Numbered from the stretch's first letter, positions 1 to 7,297 are shown. The stretch: 8,868 nucleotides of DNA from Patescibacteria group bacterium (GCA_018829245.1 JAHJUH010000104.1:1-8868); one strand, 5' to 3'. Numbers and translations: made by a program. The notes: generated from the letters alone by a model not told the origin.

Positions 1-1071
1 ATAAAAATATCCTCCTACATCAACCCCCTCTTCAATTGCTTTATGAATCCAAATCAAATGATCTTTAATAAATTTAGCCCGCTTATCATCATCAGCATCA
101 GCCAAGCCATTCTCAGTAATATATATCATCTTCTTATACTTCTTCAAACCCTTTAAAACATGATAAATTCCTTCTGGATATATTTCCCATCCCAAATCAG
201 AAACTGATAAATCTTTCTTTTTTAAAAAAGAACTAGTCTTATAATAATTCAAACCAATAAAATCCTGCTGATCTTTTATTTTATTCAAAAAATATTTATT
301 CCAGAAATAATCTGCCAAAGGAATATTTTTAAAATGAATATTATTTTTAGCAATACCAACCTGGCAATCTAAGTCAATTAACTTTAATGAACGATACGCC
401 AACTTATGACCTTTAGCTAAATTATTAATTACCTTTAAATATTTAAAAATGCTTTTATCTTGCGGAGGCCAATTTCCTTTTAAATATGAATTTAAAGTAT
501 AAATATCTGGCTCATTTAAAGTTATCCAGAACTTAACTTCATTAAATAGATTCTCGCCAATTATTTTAACATAACGATCAAAATAATATGGTGTCTTAGG
601 ATTAAGCCAACCGCCTTTTTCAGCCAGCCAAATTGGCAAAGGCCAATGATATAAAGTAACAAATGGTTCAATATTTCTTTCTTTTAAAGCTAATAAAACC
701 TGTCTGTAATGTTCAATTTCTTTTTGATCAATCCTGCCTTCTTTTGGTTCTATGCGCGACCATTCAATAGAAAAACGATGCGCATTATGATTCAAAGATT
801 TAGCAATATCAAAATCTTCTTTAAAACGATGATAATGATCACAAGCTCGGCCAGAAATATAGTTTCCTGTCCAAAGCATTTTTGGAAACTTTTCTTTTTG
901 CCAAGGTAGCCATTTCTTTTCTGCTTTTTTAACTAAATATTCTGCGCTTCCTTTTTCCCATTCTGACCAATCATTAACATTACCGCCTTCAACTTGATGA
1001 GCTGAAGTGGCTGCTCCCCAAAAAAAATTGTTTGGAAATTTTAAAATATTTTTATCGTGGCGGTTTTTCAT
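1..1071 (-). CDS. GH1 family beta-glucosidase, C-terminus cut by window edge
   Basis: Glycoside hydrolase family 1 enzyme, a retaining (beta/alpha)8-barrel that removes beta-linked glucose or a similar sugar from the non-reducing end of small glycosides. The frame is open from the ATG at 1071 to the left edge: 357 codons with no stop. Visible family marks are FFWGAATSAHQVEGG at residues 16-30, HRFSIEWSR with Arg99, YHW with His142, the acid/base Glu187 in TLNEP, and the nucleophile Glu320 in ITENG. The protein breaks off in GVDVGGYFY, just before the WSLxDNFEW segment expected in the family, so roughly 50-80 residues are missing. No signal peptide is visible, so it is probably cytoplasmic. 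The start overlaps the end of mreB by 20 nt and has no Shine-Dalgarno; no better start exists because the conserved barrel begins at once. Exact substrate is not predictable; a 6-phospho-glycosidase is possible. Confidence 0.93.
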   Translation of the reverse strand, partial: MKNRHDKNILKFPNNFFWGAATSAHQVEGGNVNDWSEWEKGSAEYLVKKAEKKWLPWQKEKFPKMLWTGNYISGRACDHYHRFKEDFDIAKSLNHNAHRFSIEWSRIEPKEGRIDQKEIEHYRQVLLALKERNIEPFVTLYHWPLPIWLAEKGGWLNPKTPYYFDRYVKIIGENLFNEVKFWITLNEPDIYTLNSYLKGNWPPQDKSIFKYLKVINNLAKGHKLAYRSLKLIDLDCQVGIAKNNIHFKNIPLADYFWNKYFLNKIKDQQDFIGLNYYKTSSFLKKKDLSVSDLGWEIYPEGIYHVLKGLKKYKKMIYITENGLADADDDKRAKFIKDHLIWIHKAIEEGVDVGGYFY

Positions 1072-2104
1072 ATTGTGTTGTTACTAAAACATCTTTAACC
1101 GCATCAATATCTTCTAAAACCATTCCTGTTCCACGAACAACCGCAGTTAAAGGATCTTCAACTAATTTAACTGACATTTCAGTTTGTTCACTAATTAATT
1201 TATCCAACCCACGCAATAAATTACCCCCGCCAACTAAAAAGATGCCTCGTCGCATAATATCAGCAACTAATTCTGGCGGAGTTTCTTCAATTGTTCCTTT
1301 AATAGCATTAATTAAAATTTTAATTGAACGGCTTAAGGCCTTGCGAATCTGATCATTATTAACAGTAACTTCTTTAGGCAATCCAGTAACAATATCACGA
1401 CCGCGCATTGTTGTTTCTATTGTTTCTTCTAAAGGATAAGCTGAACCAACCGCTATTTTAATATCTTCAGCTGTTTTTTCGCCCAAAAGAAGGTTAAAAT
1501 CTTCACGAGCATAATGAATAATATCTTCATTAAGCTGATCGCCAGCTATTCTCAAACTACGACTAACCACAATGCCACCTAAAGAAATAACAGCTACTTC
1601 AGTAGTTCCTCCTCCAACATCAACAATCATATTTCCAGCTGCTTCTTGAATTGGCAATCTTATTCCAATAGCTGCTGCCATTGGTTCCTCAATTAAATAA
1701 ACTTCTCTGGCTCCAGCGCTTCTAGTTGCATCTTCAACTGCTCTTTTTTCTACTTCTGTTACTCCAGAAGGAATACCTACCACTACTCTAGGACGAGGTA
1801 AAATAGAAAAACTTTCCCTATGAACCTTATCAATAAAAAACTTAAGCATTTGCTCAGTTACTTCAAAATCAGAAACCACTCCAGCTACTAAAGGCCTGGA
1901 CGCAACAATATGAGCTGGAGTACGACCAACCATTTTTTTAGCTTCTTTCCCAATAGATAAAATCTGGCCAGTCTTATTATTAATCGCTACAACTGATGGC
2001 TCATTAATAACAATTCCCTGTCCTTTAACATAGACTAAAGTATTGGCTGTGCCTAAGTCAATTCCAATATCTTTTGAAAAAATTCCAAAAAATTTACTAA
2101 ACAT
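1052..2104 (-). CDS. mreB: Rod-shape determining actin homologue MreB
   Basis: Bacterial actin that forms membrane-bound filaments and guides the peptidoglycan elongation machinery. At 350 residues it has the usual full length. It carries an N-terminal amphipathic stretch MFSKFFGIFSK that could bind membrane, the phosphate-1 loop IDLGTANT (residues 15-22), the likely catalytic Glu140 in LIEEP, the phosphate-2 loop DVGGGTTE (162-169) and the adenosine motif GGGNLLRGL (292-300). The start lies 2 nt after the proS stop. A run of six G stands 12 nt upstream, which is too far for a normal ribosome binding site, so translation may depend on coupling to proS. The usual partners mreC and mreD do not follow; a GH1 gene overlaps the 3' end instead. 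Assignment to MreB rather than a distant actin-like protein or DnaK is secure from the motifs and length. Confidence 0.97.
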   Translation of the reverse strand: MFSKFFGIFSKDIGIDLGTANTLVYVKGQGIVINEPSVVAINNKTGQILSIGKEAKKMVGRTPAHIVASRPLVAGVVSDFEVTEQMLKFFIDKVHRESFSILPRPRVVVGIPSGVTEVEKRAVEDATRSAGAREVYLIEEPMAAAIGIRLPIQEAAGNMIVDVGGGTTEVAVISLGGIVVSRSLRIAGDQLNEDIIHYAREDFNLLLGEKTAEDIKIAVGSAYPLEETIETTMRGRDIVTGLPKEVTVNNDQIRKALSRSIKILINAIKGTIEETPPELVADIMRRGIFLVGGGNLLRGLDKLISEQTEMSVKLVEDPLTAVVRGTGMVLEDIDAVKDVLVTTQYEKPPR

Positions 2105-2106
2105 AT

Positions 2107-3345
2107 TTATTTATTGCCCCCCAACTCTTCAACTATTTTCTCTATTTTAACTAATTTTGTTTCTTGTTTATCTCTCTTTTTAAACTCTACAGAATTTTGT
2201 TCAAGTGTTTTTTTACTTACTACTAAACGATAAGGAATACCGATTAAATCAGCATCAGCAAATTTTTCACCAGCTGATTTATCATCTTGATCATCATAAA
2301 AAACTTCAACTTCATTTTTTAATAACTTATTATAAATATCTTCGGATGTTTTTTTTGCTTCTAAATCTAATAAATGAACTTGATAAGGCGCTACTGATTC
2401 CGGCCAGATAATCCCTTTATTGTCATGATAAACCTCTACGATTGTTCCAACTATCCGACTTGGTCCTATGCCATAACAACCCATTTCAATATCATGCTTT
2501 TGTCCTTTTTTATTAGTATAGAAAAAATCAAAAGCATTGGAAAAACGAGTACCTAACTTAAAAATATTGCCCACTTCAATAGATTTTTCTTTACGAAGAT
2601 CCTTGTTTTTACAATTAGGACAAACTTTTTGTTCATCTATAATTTCCTGATTAATAGCTATTTTACAATCATCGCAAATATAAATAGTGTCTTCTCCATT
2701 TTCAGCCAATGTCTGAAACTCATGAGAATATTTTGAAAAATCACCGCCAGAAGAATAAGTTAAATAAGTAATTTCAGATAATCCGCATCTATTAAATATT
2801 TTGAAATAAGCATCTTTAGTTATTTCATAAAATTTATCTAAATCTTTTTTATCAACATGAAAAGAATACAAATCTTTCATAGAAAACTCTCGCCCTCTTA
2901 TTAATCCAGCCTTAGCTCTTAATTCATCCCTAAATTTAGTTTGAATTTGATAAATATAAACTGGTAATTCTTTGTAAGAAAATATATGCTTTTGTACTAA
3001 AGGAGTAACAATTTCTTCATGAGTTGCTCCTAATGCATATTCCCTTTTATTATTGCCAATAACTTTAAAAAGAACATCAAAACTATCCCAGCGATCTGTT
3101 TTTTGCCATGCTTTTTTTGGAGTTAAAGCAGGCATTAAAATTTCCTGCCCTCCAATAGCATTCATTTCTTCGCGAACTATATCACAAATCTTATTATGCA
3201 CTCTTAATCCCAAAGGCAAAAATGAATAAATTCCAGCACTGGATTTATCTATAAAACCAGCTTTAATTAAAGTTTTGGCATTAAAACTAGTCTCATCCTT
3301 AGGAGCTTGTTTAATAGTTTTAGTAAAAAGTTTTGACTGTCTCAT
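2107..3345 (-). CDS. proS: Prolyl-tRNA synthetase, short form without editing domain
   Basis: Class II aminoacyl-tRNA synthetase that charges tRNA-Pro with proline. Catalytic marks are the TxE loop GATHEE (residues 106-111), motif 2 with FRDELRAKAG and RGREFSMKD (138-157) and motif 3 GCYGIGPSRIVG (289-300). The C-terminal anticodon-binding domain starts near WPESVAPYQVHLL (314-326). At 412 residues it is far shorter than the roughly 570-residue bacterial form: the INS editing domain normally between motifs 2 and 3 is absent. In its place is a short stretch with CDDC (224-227) and CPNC (242-245), which looks like a small zinc ribbon. Editing-less ProRS is known from alphaproteobacteria and mitochondria. 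Without INS, clearing of Ala-tRNA-Pro would need a separate YbaK/ProX-type protein, none of which is in this window. It starts 31 nt after the rseP stop, and a TATAAT stands 5 nt before the ATG. Confidence 0.96.
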   Translation of the reverse strand: MRQSKLFTKTIKQAPKDETSFNAKTLIKAGFIDKSSAGIYSFLPLGLRVHNKICDIVREEMNAIGGQEILMPALTPKKAWQKTDRWDSFDVLFKVIGNNKREYALGATHEEIVTPLVQKHIFSYKELPVYIYQIQTKFRDELRAKAGLIRGREFSMKDLYSFHVDKKDLDKFYEITKDAYFKIFNRCGLSEITYLTYSSGGDFSKYSHEFQTLAENGEDTIYICDDCKIAINQEIIDEQKVCPNCKNKDLRKEKSIEVGNIFKLGTRFSNAFDFFYTNKKGQKHDIEMGCYGIGPSRIVGTIVEVYHDNKGIIWPESVAPYQVHLLDLEAKKTSEDIYNKLLKNEVEVFYDDQDDKSAGEKFADADLIGIPYRLVVSKKTLEQNSVEFKKRDKQETKLVKIEKIVEELGGNK

Positions 3346-3350
3346 ATAAA

Positions 3351-3356
3351 ATTATA
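3351..3356 (-). promoter_or_regulatory. Possible -10 box just before proS
   Basis: A perfect TATAAT lies 5 nt upstream of the proS ATG, in the 31-nt rseP-proS gap. If used, transcription would start at or very near the ATG and give a leaderless mRNA. There is no convincing -35 box and the region is very AT-rich, so a chance match is quite possible. Confidence 0.25.
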
Positions 3357-3376
3357 TTAACATAAAAAAAACAACC

Positions 3377-4468
3377 TTAAAACACCCTTACAATATCCCG
3401 CCAAGTAACAGCAACCATTAATAGAATTAAGATAACAAAGCCAGCTGTATGGGCAATTCTTTCAACTTTATGGCTAACAGGAGAACCTTTAATTTTTTCG
3501 ATAGCCAAGAAAAGCAATCTTCCGCCATCAAGCGCTGGAAAAGGCAAGCTATTAATAATAGCCAGATTAATATTTAATAAAGCAGCTAATTGAAGAACAT
3601 AAATAAAACCAAGCTTGGTTGCCTGGCCAGTTAAATTAAAAATACCAACTGGTCCAGCTATTTCAGTAGTTAATTGTCCTCTAGTGAATAATTCCCAAAA
3701 AATACCGAATAAAGCAATAATAATAAACCAGGTTAAACTAATTGCGCTGCTAATTCCTCTGAATATTGCTGAATACCAAGGATAAGAAATAATAGCAGTG
3801 CGAGCCAAAGCAATGCCTAAAGGACCTTCATTTTCTGGATGTTCAATTCTAGGAGTTAAAGTTTTTTCTAAAACTTCACCACCTCTTTGAATTACTACTA
3901 TTATTTCTTGTCCATTATAATCTTCTACAAAATTTTGAATATCTTCAATCTTGCCTATTTCCAATCTTTGATTCTCAACTTTTAATTCTTTAATGGTATC
4001 GCCCATTTTAATACCTGCTTGTTCAGCTGGCGAATTATATGCTACTTGAGTTATCTGAACCTTAACATCATTAAGATTAGCTGTTTCATTATCAGTAATC
4101 ATAGCTGGTAAGCCAATCCAATAACCAAAACATAAAAGAAATGCAGCTAATAGAAAATTCATAGCTACTCCAGCAATTAAAATCTTAGCCCTAGTTTTAA
4201 TAGAATGATTATAAAAAGCTCTTTTATCATCAGCCTTACTTTTTTCAGGCCTATCTTCTCCAAAAATCCTAACAAAACCCCCTAAAGGCAAAAGATTTAA
4301 AGAATAAATTGTCTCACCTCTTTTAATGCCAAAAATCCTTGGTGGAAAGCCAAAGCCAAATTCTTCAACTTTAATTCCAGCCTGCTTAGCAAAAACAAAA
4401 TGTCCCAACTCGTGGACAAAAATAAACAGACCTAATATTAAAATAAATACAATAATAGTTAAGAACAT
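3377..4468 (-). CDS. rseP: RseP-type site-2 intramembrane zinc metalloprotease
   Basis: Membrane-embedded M50-family protease that cuts substrates inside the membrane, typically anti-sigma factors or leftover signal peptides. The first membrane segment (about residues 3-27) holds the zinc-binding HELGH (19-23). A second hydrophobic segment lies near 96-120, a single PDZ domain about 135-205 (NSPAEQAGIKMGDTI), then hydrophobic stretches near 236-262 and 285-305. The third metal ligand is Asp314 in NSLPFPALDGG (306-316), and a last membrane helix lies at about 341-355. At 363 residues with one PDZ it matches the short bacterial form rather than the two-PDZ E. coli protein. It starts 10 nt after frr with no Shine-Dalgarno. 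Substrate unknown: no sigma/anti-sigma pair is present here. Confidence 0.95.
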   Translation of the reverse strand: MFLTIIVFILILGLFIFVHELGHFVFAKQAGIKVEEFGFGFPPRIFGIKRGETIYSLNLLPLGGFVRIFGEDRPEKSKADDKRAFYNHSIKTRAKILIAGVAMNFLLAAFLLCFGYWIGLPAMITDNETANLNDVKVQITQVAYNSPAEQAGIKMGDTIKELKVENQRLEIGKIEDIQNFVEDYNGQEIIVVIQRGGEVLEKTLTPRIEHPENEGPLGIALARTAIISYPWYSAIFRGISSAISLTWFIIIALFGIFWELFTRGQLTTEIAGPVGIFNLTGQATKLGFIYVLQLAALLNINLAIINSLPFPALDGGRLLFLAIEKIKGSPVSHKVERIAHTAGFVILILLMVAVTWRDIVRVF

Positions 4469-4478
4469 ATAAATAAAT

Positions 4479-5036
4479 TTACACCGTCATAATTTCTTCT
4501 TCTTTCTTCTTTTTTATTTCATCAATTTTCTTATTATACTCATCAATTAATTTTTGAAGTTCGTCCTTACCTTTATATCTACCATCTTCAGTAATTTCCT
4601 TATTCTTCTCCATCTCTTGAATCTCTTTCCAAACTTCTTCCCTGCTTCGACGAATACTAACCTTACATTCCTCTATTTTTTCATTAACAATTTTAACTAA
4701 TTCTTTACGCCGCTCTTCGCTTAAAGGAGGAATATTTAAACGGATAAAATCTTCTTCAGTTACTGGACTAATCCCTATTTTTGATTCCCTAATAGCAGCC
4801 ACAATATTTGTAATAATTTCCCTATCCCAAGGCCGAATAACTATCAAACGAGGTTCTGGAACCTGAATAGCAGCTAATTCTTTTAATAGCATTTTTTGCC
4901 CATAAGCATTTATTTCTAAATTCTCTATCAAACTAGGAGTTGCTCTTCCAGCCTGCAAACCAAGTAATTCATTTTTAAGATAATCAATGGTTTTTTCAAG
5001 TTTTGGTTTAATTTTATTAATTGCTTCTTTATACAT
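4479..5036 (-). CDS. frr: Ribosome recycling factor
   Basis: RRF works with EF-G to split the post-termination ribosome so that it can start again. The start chosen is the ATG at 5036, giving MYKEAINKIKPKLEKTIDYL and exactly 185 residues, the typical RRF length. An in-frame ATG 27 nt further upstream would add nine residues (MLACIKINN) inside the end of the propeller gene and is unlikely. Family marks are LLGLQAGRATPSLIENL near the N-terminus, the conserved core with IRPWDRE, and the basic, coiled-coil-rich second half (LSEERRKELVKIVNEKIEECK). With this start only 1 nt separates it from the stop of the upstream propeller gene; there is no clear Shine-Dalgarno, so translational coupling is likely. 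Confidence 0.97.
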   Translation of the reverse strand: MYKEAINKIKPKLEKTIDYLKNELLGLQAGRATPSLIENLEINAYGQKMLLKELAAIQVPEPRLIVIRPWDREIITNIVAAIRESKIGISPVTEEDFIRLNIPPLSEERRKELVKIVNEKIEECKVSIRRSREEVWKEIQEMEKNKEITEDGRYKGKDELQKLIDEYNKKIDEIKKKKEEEIMTV

Positions 5037-5037
5037 A

Positions 5038-6111
5038 TTATTTATCTTTATGCATGCCAACATAAATCATATTAGCATTATTTGGATCAATTGTAATTGC
5101 TTTAACATTTCTCTTACTGCTTAATTCATGAACTGTCCAATTTACTCCCTGATCTAAACTACGGTATATAATTGGGCCAGCGCCATAGTATAAATGATCT
5201 GTATTTTGCTGTTCAACAACCAAGCTTAAAACTGGCTTTGATTCAGGCGGCATAACAATTTTTACCTCTTGCCAAGTTTGTCCGCTATTCTTTGAAGTTA
5301 AAATTCCATATTCTGAACCAGTATAAATAATATTTGGTCTCTGGGAATCAATAACCACTTTTTCTACTCTTTCACCTTGTTGAAATTCTTCTAATTCTTC
5401 TTTAAAAGATTGCCAATCAACACCCTTATTAGTAGTTTTATAAACTCCATCTTCAAAAGCGCTGATATAGATAACTCTTGTATCTTGTGGATTAATAGCA
5501 ATATCAGAAACAACATCATCAAACCATTTTATTATTTCCCATGATTTACCATAATCAGTACTTCTTAAAAATCCGCCTTGAGCTGTGCCAATATAAATTA
5601 ATGAAGGATCATAATTATCAATGGCAATAGCAAAAACAGCATATTTTTCTTCAGAAACAATATAAACTTCTTCCCATGAATTGCCTCCATCCTGTGTTCT
5701 AAAAACTCGGCCTTTTTTATCCTGATAAGTGCCAATATATATGCGATTAGAATCTTTTGGATCAATAGCTATATCATAAACATTAGCTCTAGTAGAAAGA
5801 ACATTATTTTCATCTTCTAATTGATGCCAATATTTTCCTTGAGAAAAACTTTTGTAAACACCATTATCGCGAGTTCCCATGTAAACAACTTCTGAATCAT
5901 TTGGATCAACAACCATACTTAAAACATCCAAGGATGTAATAAAAATCTTTTTATCATCAACAGCTAATTGCTCCCATTGCTCCCCCATATCATTAGACTT
6001 ATAAAGCCCTCCATCACCAATCGTTCCTTGAAATATTCTTGGAGAATAAGCAAAAAAGCCAACTATTAAAATAATAACTATGATAATAAGAATAACTAAA
6101 ACATCTTTCAT
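5038..6111 (-). CDS. Membrane-anchored seven-Asp-box beta-propeller protein (Ycf48/sortilin-like fold)
   Basis: Function unknown. The N-terminus is a short MKD followed by a strongly hydrophobic helix (about residues 4-22) without a lipobox Cys, so it reads as a signal anchor with the rest outside the membrane. The remainder contains seven Asp-box (BNR-like) motifs of the form S/T-x-D/N-x-G-x-x-W: SNDMGEQW 39-46, SFSQGKYW 88-95, TQDGGNSW 139-146, STDYGKSW 184-191, TTNKGVDW 226-233, SKNSGQTW 273-280 and SLDQGVNW 318-325. Spacing is 42-51 residues, each usually preceded by a strand like IDPxDSxxIYIGT. Seven motifs suggest a seven-bladed propeller. The protein ends on a lone IDPNNANMIYVG strand, which may pair with the first half-blade to close the ring. 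Sialidase activity is not implied: no catalytic Arg triad is recognisable. It begins right after a repeat element and ends 1 nt before frr. Confidence 0.88.
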   Translation of the reverse strand: MKDVLVILIIIVIILIVGFFAYSPRIFQGTIGDGGLYKSNDMGEQWEQLAVDDKKIFITSLDVLSMVVDPNDSEVVYMGTRDNGVYKSFSQGKYWHQLEDENNVLSTRANVYDIAIDPKDSNRIYIGTYQDKKGRVFRTQDGGNSWEEVYIVSEEKYAVFAIAIDNYDPSLIYIGTAQGGFLRSTDYGKSWEIIKWFDDVVSDIAINPQDTRVIYISAFEDGVYKTTNKGVDWQSFKEELEEFQQGERVEKVVIDSQRPNIIYTGSEYGILTSKNSGQTWQEVKIVMPPESKPVLSLVVEQQNTDHLYYGAGPIIYRSLDQGVNWTVHELSSKRNVKAITIDPNNANMIYVGMHKDK

Positions 6112-6252
6112 ACCCCGTAGAAGAATTTTGAACTTAAATTAATTAATGTTTTTAATAAATCTAAAATAAAATTCTTTTTAGCTTAATTCTTTTACTTCCC
6201 CGTTTTAATTATCGCCAAAGGCGATTTTTCAAAATTTCTCTACGGGGTCATA
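6108..6252. repeat. Copy 1 of a 135-bp element with inverted ends, including flanking 5-bp direct repeats
   Basis: The element itself spans 6113-6247 and is bounded by CCCC at one end and GGGG at the other. Its ends form an imperfect inverted repeat of 20 bp (CCCCGTAGAAGAATTTTG at the left, CAAAATTTCTCTACGGGG at the right; 18 of 20 match). Directly outside stand identical TCATA repeats (6108-6112 and 6248-6252), read as TATGA on the coding strand. These look like a target-site duplication. The upstream TATGA contains the TGA stop of holB and the downstream one the ATG start of the propeller gene. The inside is AT-rich with one hairpin and no ORF. It resembles a MITE or REP-type non-autonomous element; no transposase is in the window. 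Confidence 0.8.
6211..6225. other. Hairpin inside element copy 1
   Basis: Perfect 6-bp stem with a 3-nt loop (ATCGCC-AAA-GGCGAT). The corresponding place in copy 2 has a different sequence but also a stem. On the plus strand five T follow, resembling a weak terminator, but no gene is read in that direction. Confidence 0.7.
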
Positions 6253-7153
6253 ATTCCAACATCAAAACTTCTAAAGCCAATCTAGCATTAATGCTTGGGT
6301 TAGACAAAAGCAAGTCTGTTTCTTTAATTTTTTGAACAATTTGCTTTAATTTAGGCAATGAATAAGAACCTTTATACTTATCTATTTCTTCATAAAGAAT
6401 CAATTCAGAAGAACCAATAGTTAATAATAATAAATCCCTAAACCAAAAAAGCCAGTAATTAATAATTTGTCTGGCCTGAGGCACATCCTTAACTATTTCT
6501 TCAACATACTGATAACGTTCATTAAGATTAGCTCTTAATAATTTTTCTAATTGATTAATTATCTTATTCCTTCTTTCTAATAATTCTGGATTTTTTAAAT
6601 ACTGAATAGCTAAACCAGGACGCCCATTAGCTAAACGAACAATAGATTCTTTAGGAACAACCTTTAAAATCTCTTTATTAGCTACTGGCAAAAACTTAAT
6701 AACCTGGCAACGAGAAACAATAGTTGGTAAAAGCGATTCAGAATTAGCAGTAACTAAAATTAAAACTACTTGGCCTTTTGGCTCTTCTAATGTTTTCAAA
6801 AGACAATTACTGGCATCAGCTGTCATTCTTTCAACTTGATCAATTAAAACAATTTTATACTCGCTCTGATAAGCAGACAAACTCATTTGATGACGAACTT
6901 CTCTTGCTTGTTCAATGCTAATAGCTGTTTCTTTTTTAACTCCTTCTTTTTCTAAAGTTCCTGGTTCAATAATTAAAATATCAGGATGAATTTCTTGATC
7001 AATTTCTGTTCCATTAAGCATTTTAATAAATTCTAAAGCAACAGTTTTTTTGCCTAAATGAGCAGAACCAGTAAATAAATAGGCATGAGCTAATCGTTTA
7101 TTCTGAACGCTTTTCTTCAAAAATTCTAAAATACGTTGATGTCCAATAATCAT
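6248..7153 (-). CDS. holB: DNA polymerase III delta' subunit (clamp loader)
   Basis: Clamp-loader AAA+ subunit that helps load the sliding clamp at the replication fork. The 301-residue protein begins with IGHQRILEFLKKSVQNKRLAHAYLFTG, the standard start of delta'/DnaX proteins. A Walker A-like GSAHLGKKT (29-37) carries an extra Lys relative to GxxxxGK[ST]. A Walker B region VLIDQVERM (102-110) lacks the DE pair, LLKTLEEP lies at 118-125 and the SRC sensor motif at 147-149. No cysteine cluster is present between Walker A and the HPD motif, so the zinc module found in many delta' and DnaX proteins is missing. The short length and the degenerate ATPase motifs fit delta' better than DnaX. It is flanked on both sides by copies of the same repeat element, its ATG lying 1 nt after one and its stop immediately before the other. 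Confidence 0.9.
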   Translation of the reverse strand: MIIGHQRILEFLKKSVQNKRLAHAYLFTGSAHLGKKTVALEFIKMLNGTEIDQEIHPDILIIEPGTLEKEGVKKETAISIEQAREVRHQMSLSAYQSEYKIVLIDQVERMTADASNCLLKTLEEPKGQVVLILVTANSESLLPTIVSRCQVIKFLPVANKEILKVVPKESIVRLANGRPGLAIQYLKNPELLERRNKIINQLEKLLRANLNERYQYVEEIVKDVPQARQIINYWLFWFRDLLLLTIGSSELILYEEIDKYKGSYSLPKLKQIVQKIKETDLLLSNPSINARLALEVLMLEL

Positions 7154-7292
7154 ACCTTGTAGAAGAATTTTGAATTTATACTAACTATTATCTTTAATAA
7201 TCCAAAACTCTTTTTATTTGCTTAATTATTATTATAACCCCATTTTATTATTCGCCTTTAGCGAATAGTTCAAAATTTCTCTACGGGGCATA
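7151..7292. repeat. Copy 2 of the same element (134 bp), including flanking 4-bp direct repeats
   Basis: The element spans 7155-7288 and lies in the same orientation as copy 1. Shared blocks include GTAGAAGAATTTTGAA at the left, GCTTAATT in the middle, CCCC-x-TTTTA before the hairpin, and TTCAAAATTTCTCTACGGGG at the right. The left end reads CCTTGTAG instead of CCCCGTAG, so two outer base pairs of the inverted repeat are lost. CATA direct repeats touch both borders (7151-7154 and 7289-7292), TATG on the coding strand; the left one supplies the ATG of holB. The A/T-rich centre has diverged from copy 1, so the two are not recent identical duplicates. Confidence 0.78.
7249..7267. other. Hairpin inside element copy 2
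   Basis: Perfect 7-bp stem with a 5-nt loop (TATTCGC-CTTTA-GCGAATA). It lies at the same place as the ATCGCC/GGCGAT hairpin of copy 1, with changed bases on both sides of the stem. Confidence 0.7.
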
Positions 7293-7297
7293 ATTAA

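Noticed and set aside
709..909. Plus-strand open frame of 66 codons
   Set aside because: Antisense to conserved GH1 sequence including the RFSIEWSR region; no family resemblance.
1032..1352. Plus-strand open frame of 106 codons
   Set aside because: Lies antisense to the secure mreB gene, has no recognisable domain and arises from its codon pattern.
2205..2411. Plus-strand open frame of 68 codons
   Set aside because: Antisense to the anticodon-binding domain of proS; low-complexity translation.
5037..5063. Longer frr start giving nine extra residues
   Set aside because: It would lie within the propeller gene, and the ATG at 5036 gives the typical 185-residue RRF with a 1-nt gap.
6211..6230. 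Hairpin plus T-run on the plus strand as a rho-independent terminator
   Set aside because: No plus-strand gene ends there, the T-run is only five bases, and in the direction of transcription no T-run follows the stem.
7231..7236. TATAAT on the minus strand inside repeat copy 2 as an element-borne promoter
   Set aside because: No -35 at proper distance, it is not conserved in copy 1, and it lies in very AT-rich sequence.
6108..7292. The repeats as a CRISPR array
   Set aside because: Only two 135-bp units, separated by a whole gene; no short regularly spaced repeats or cas genes.
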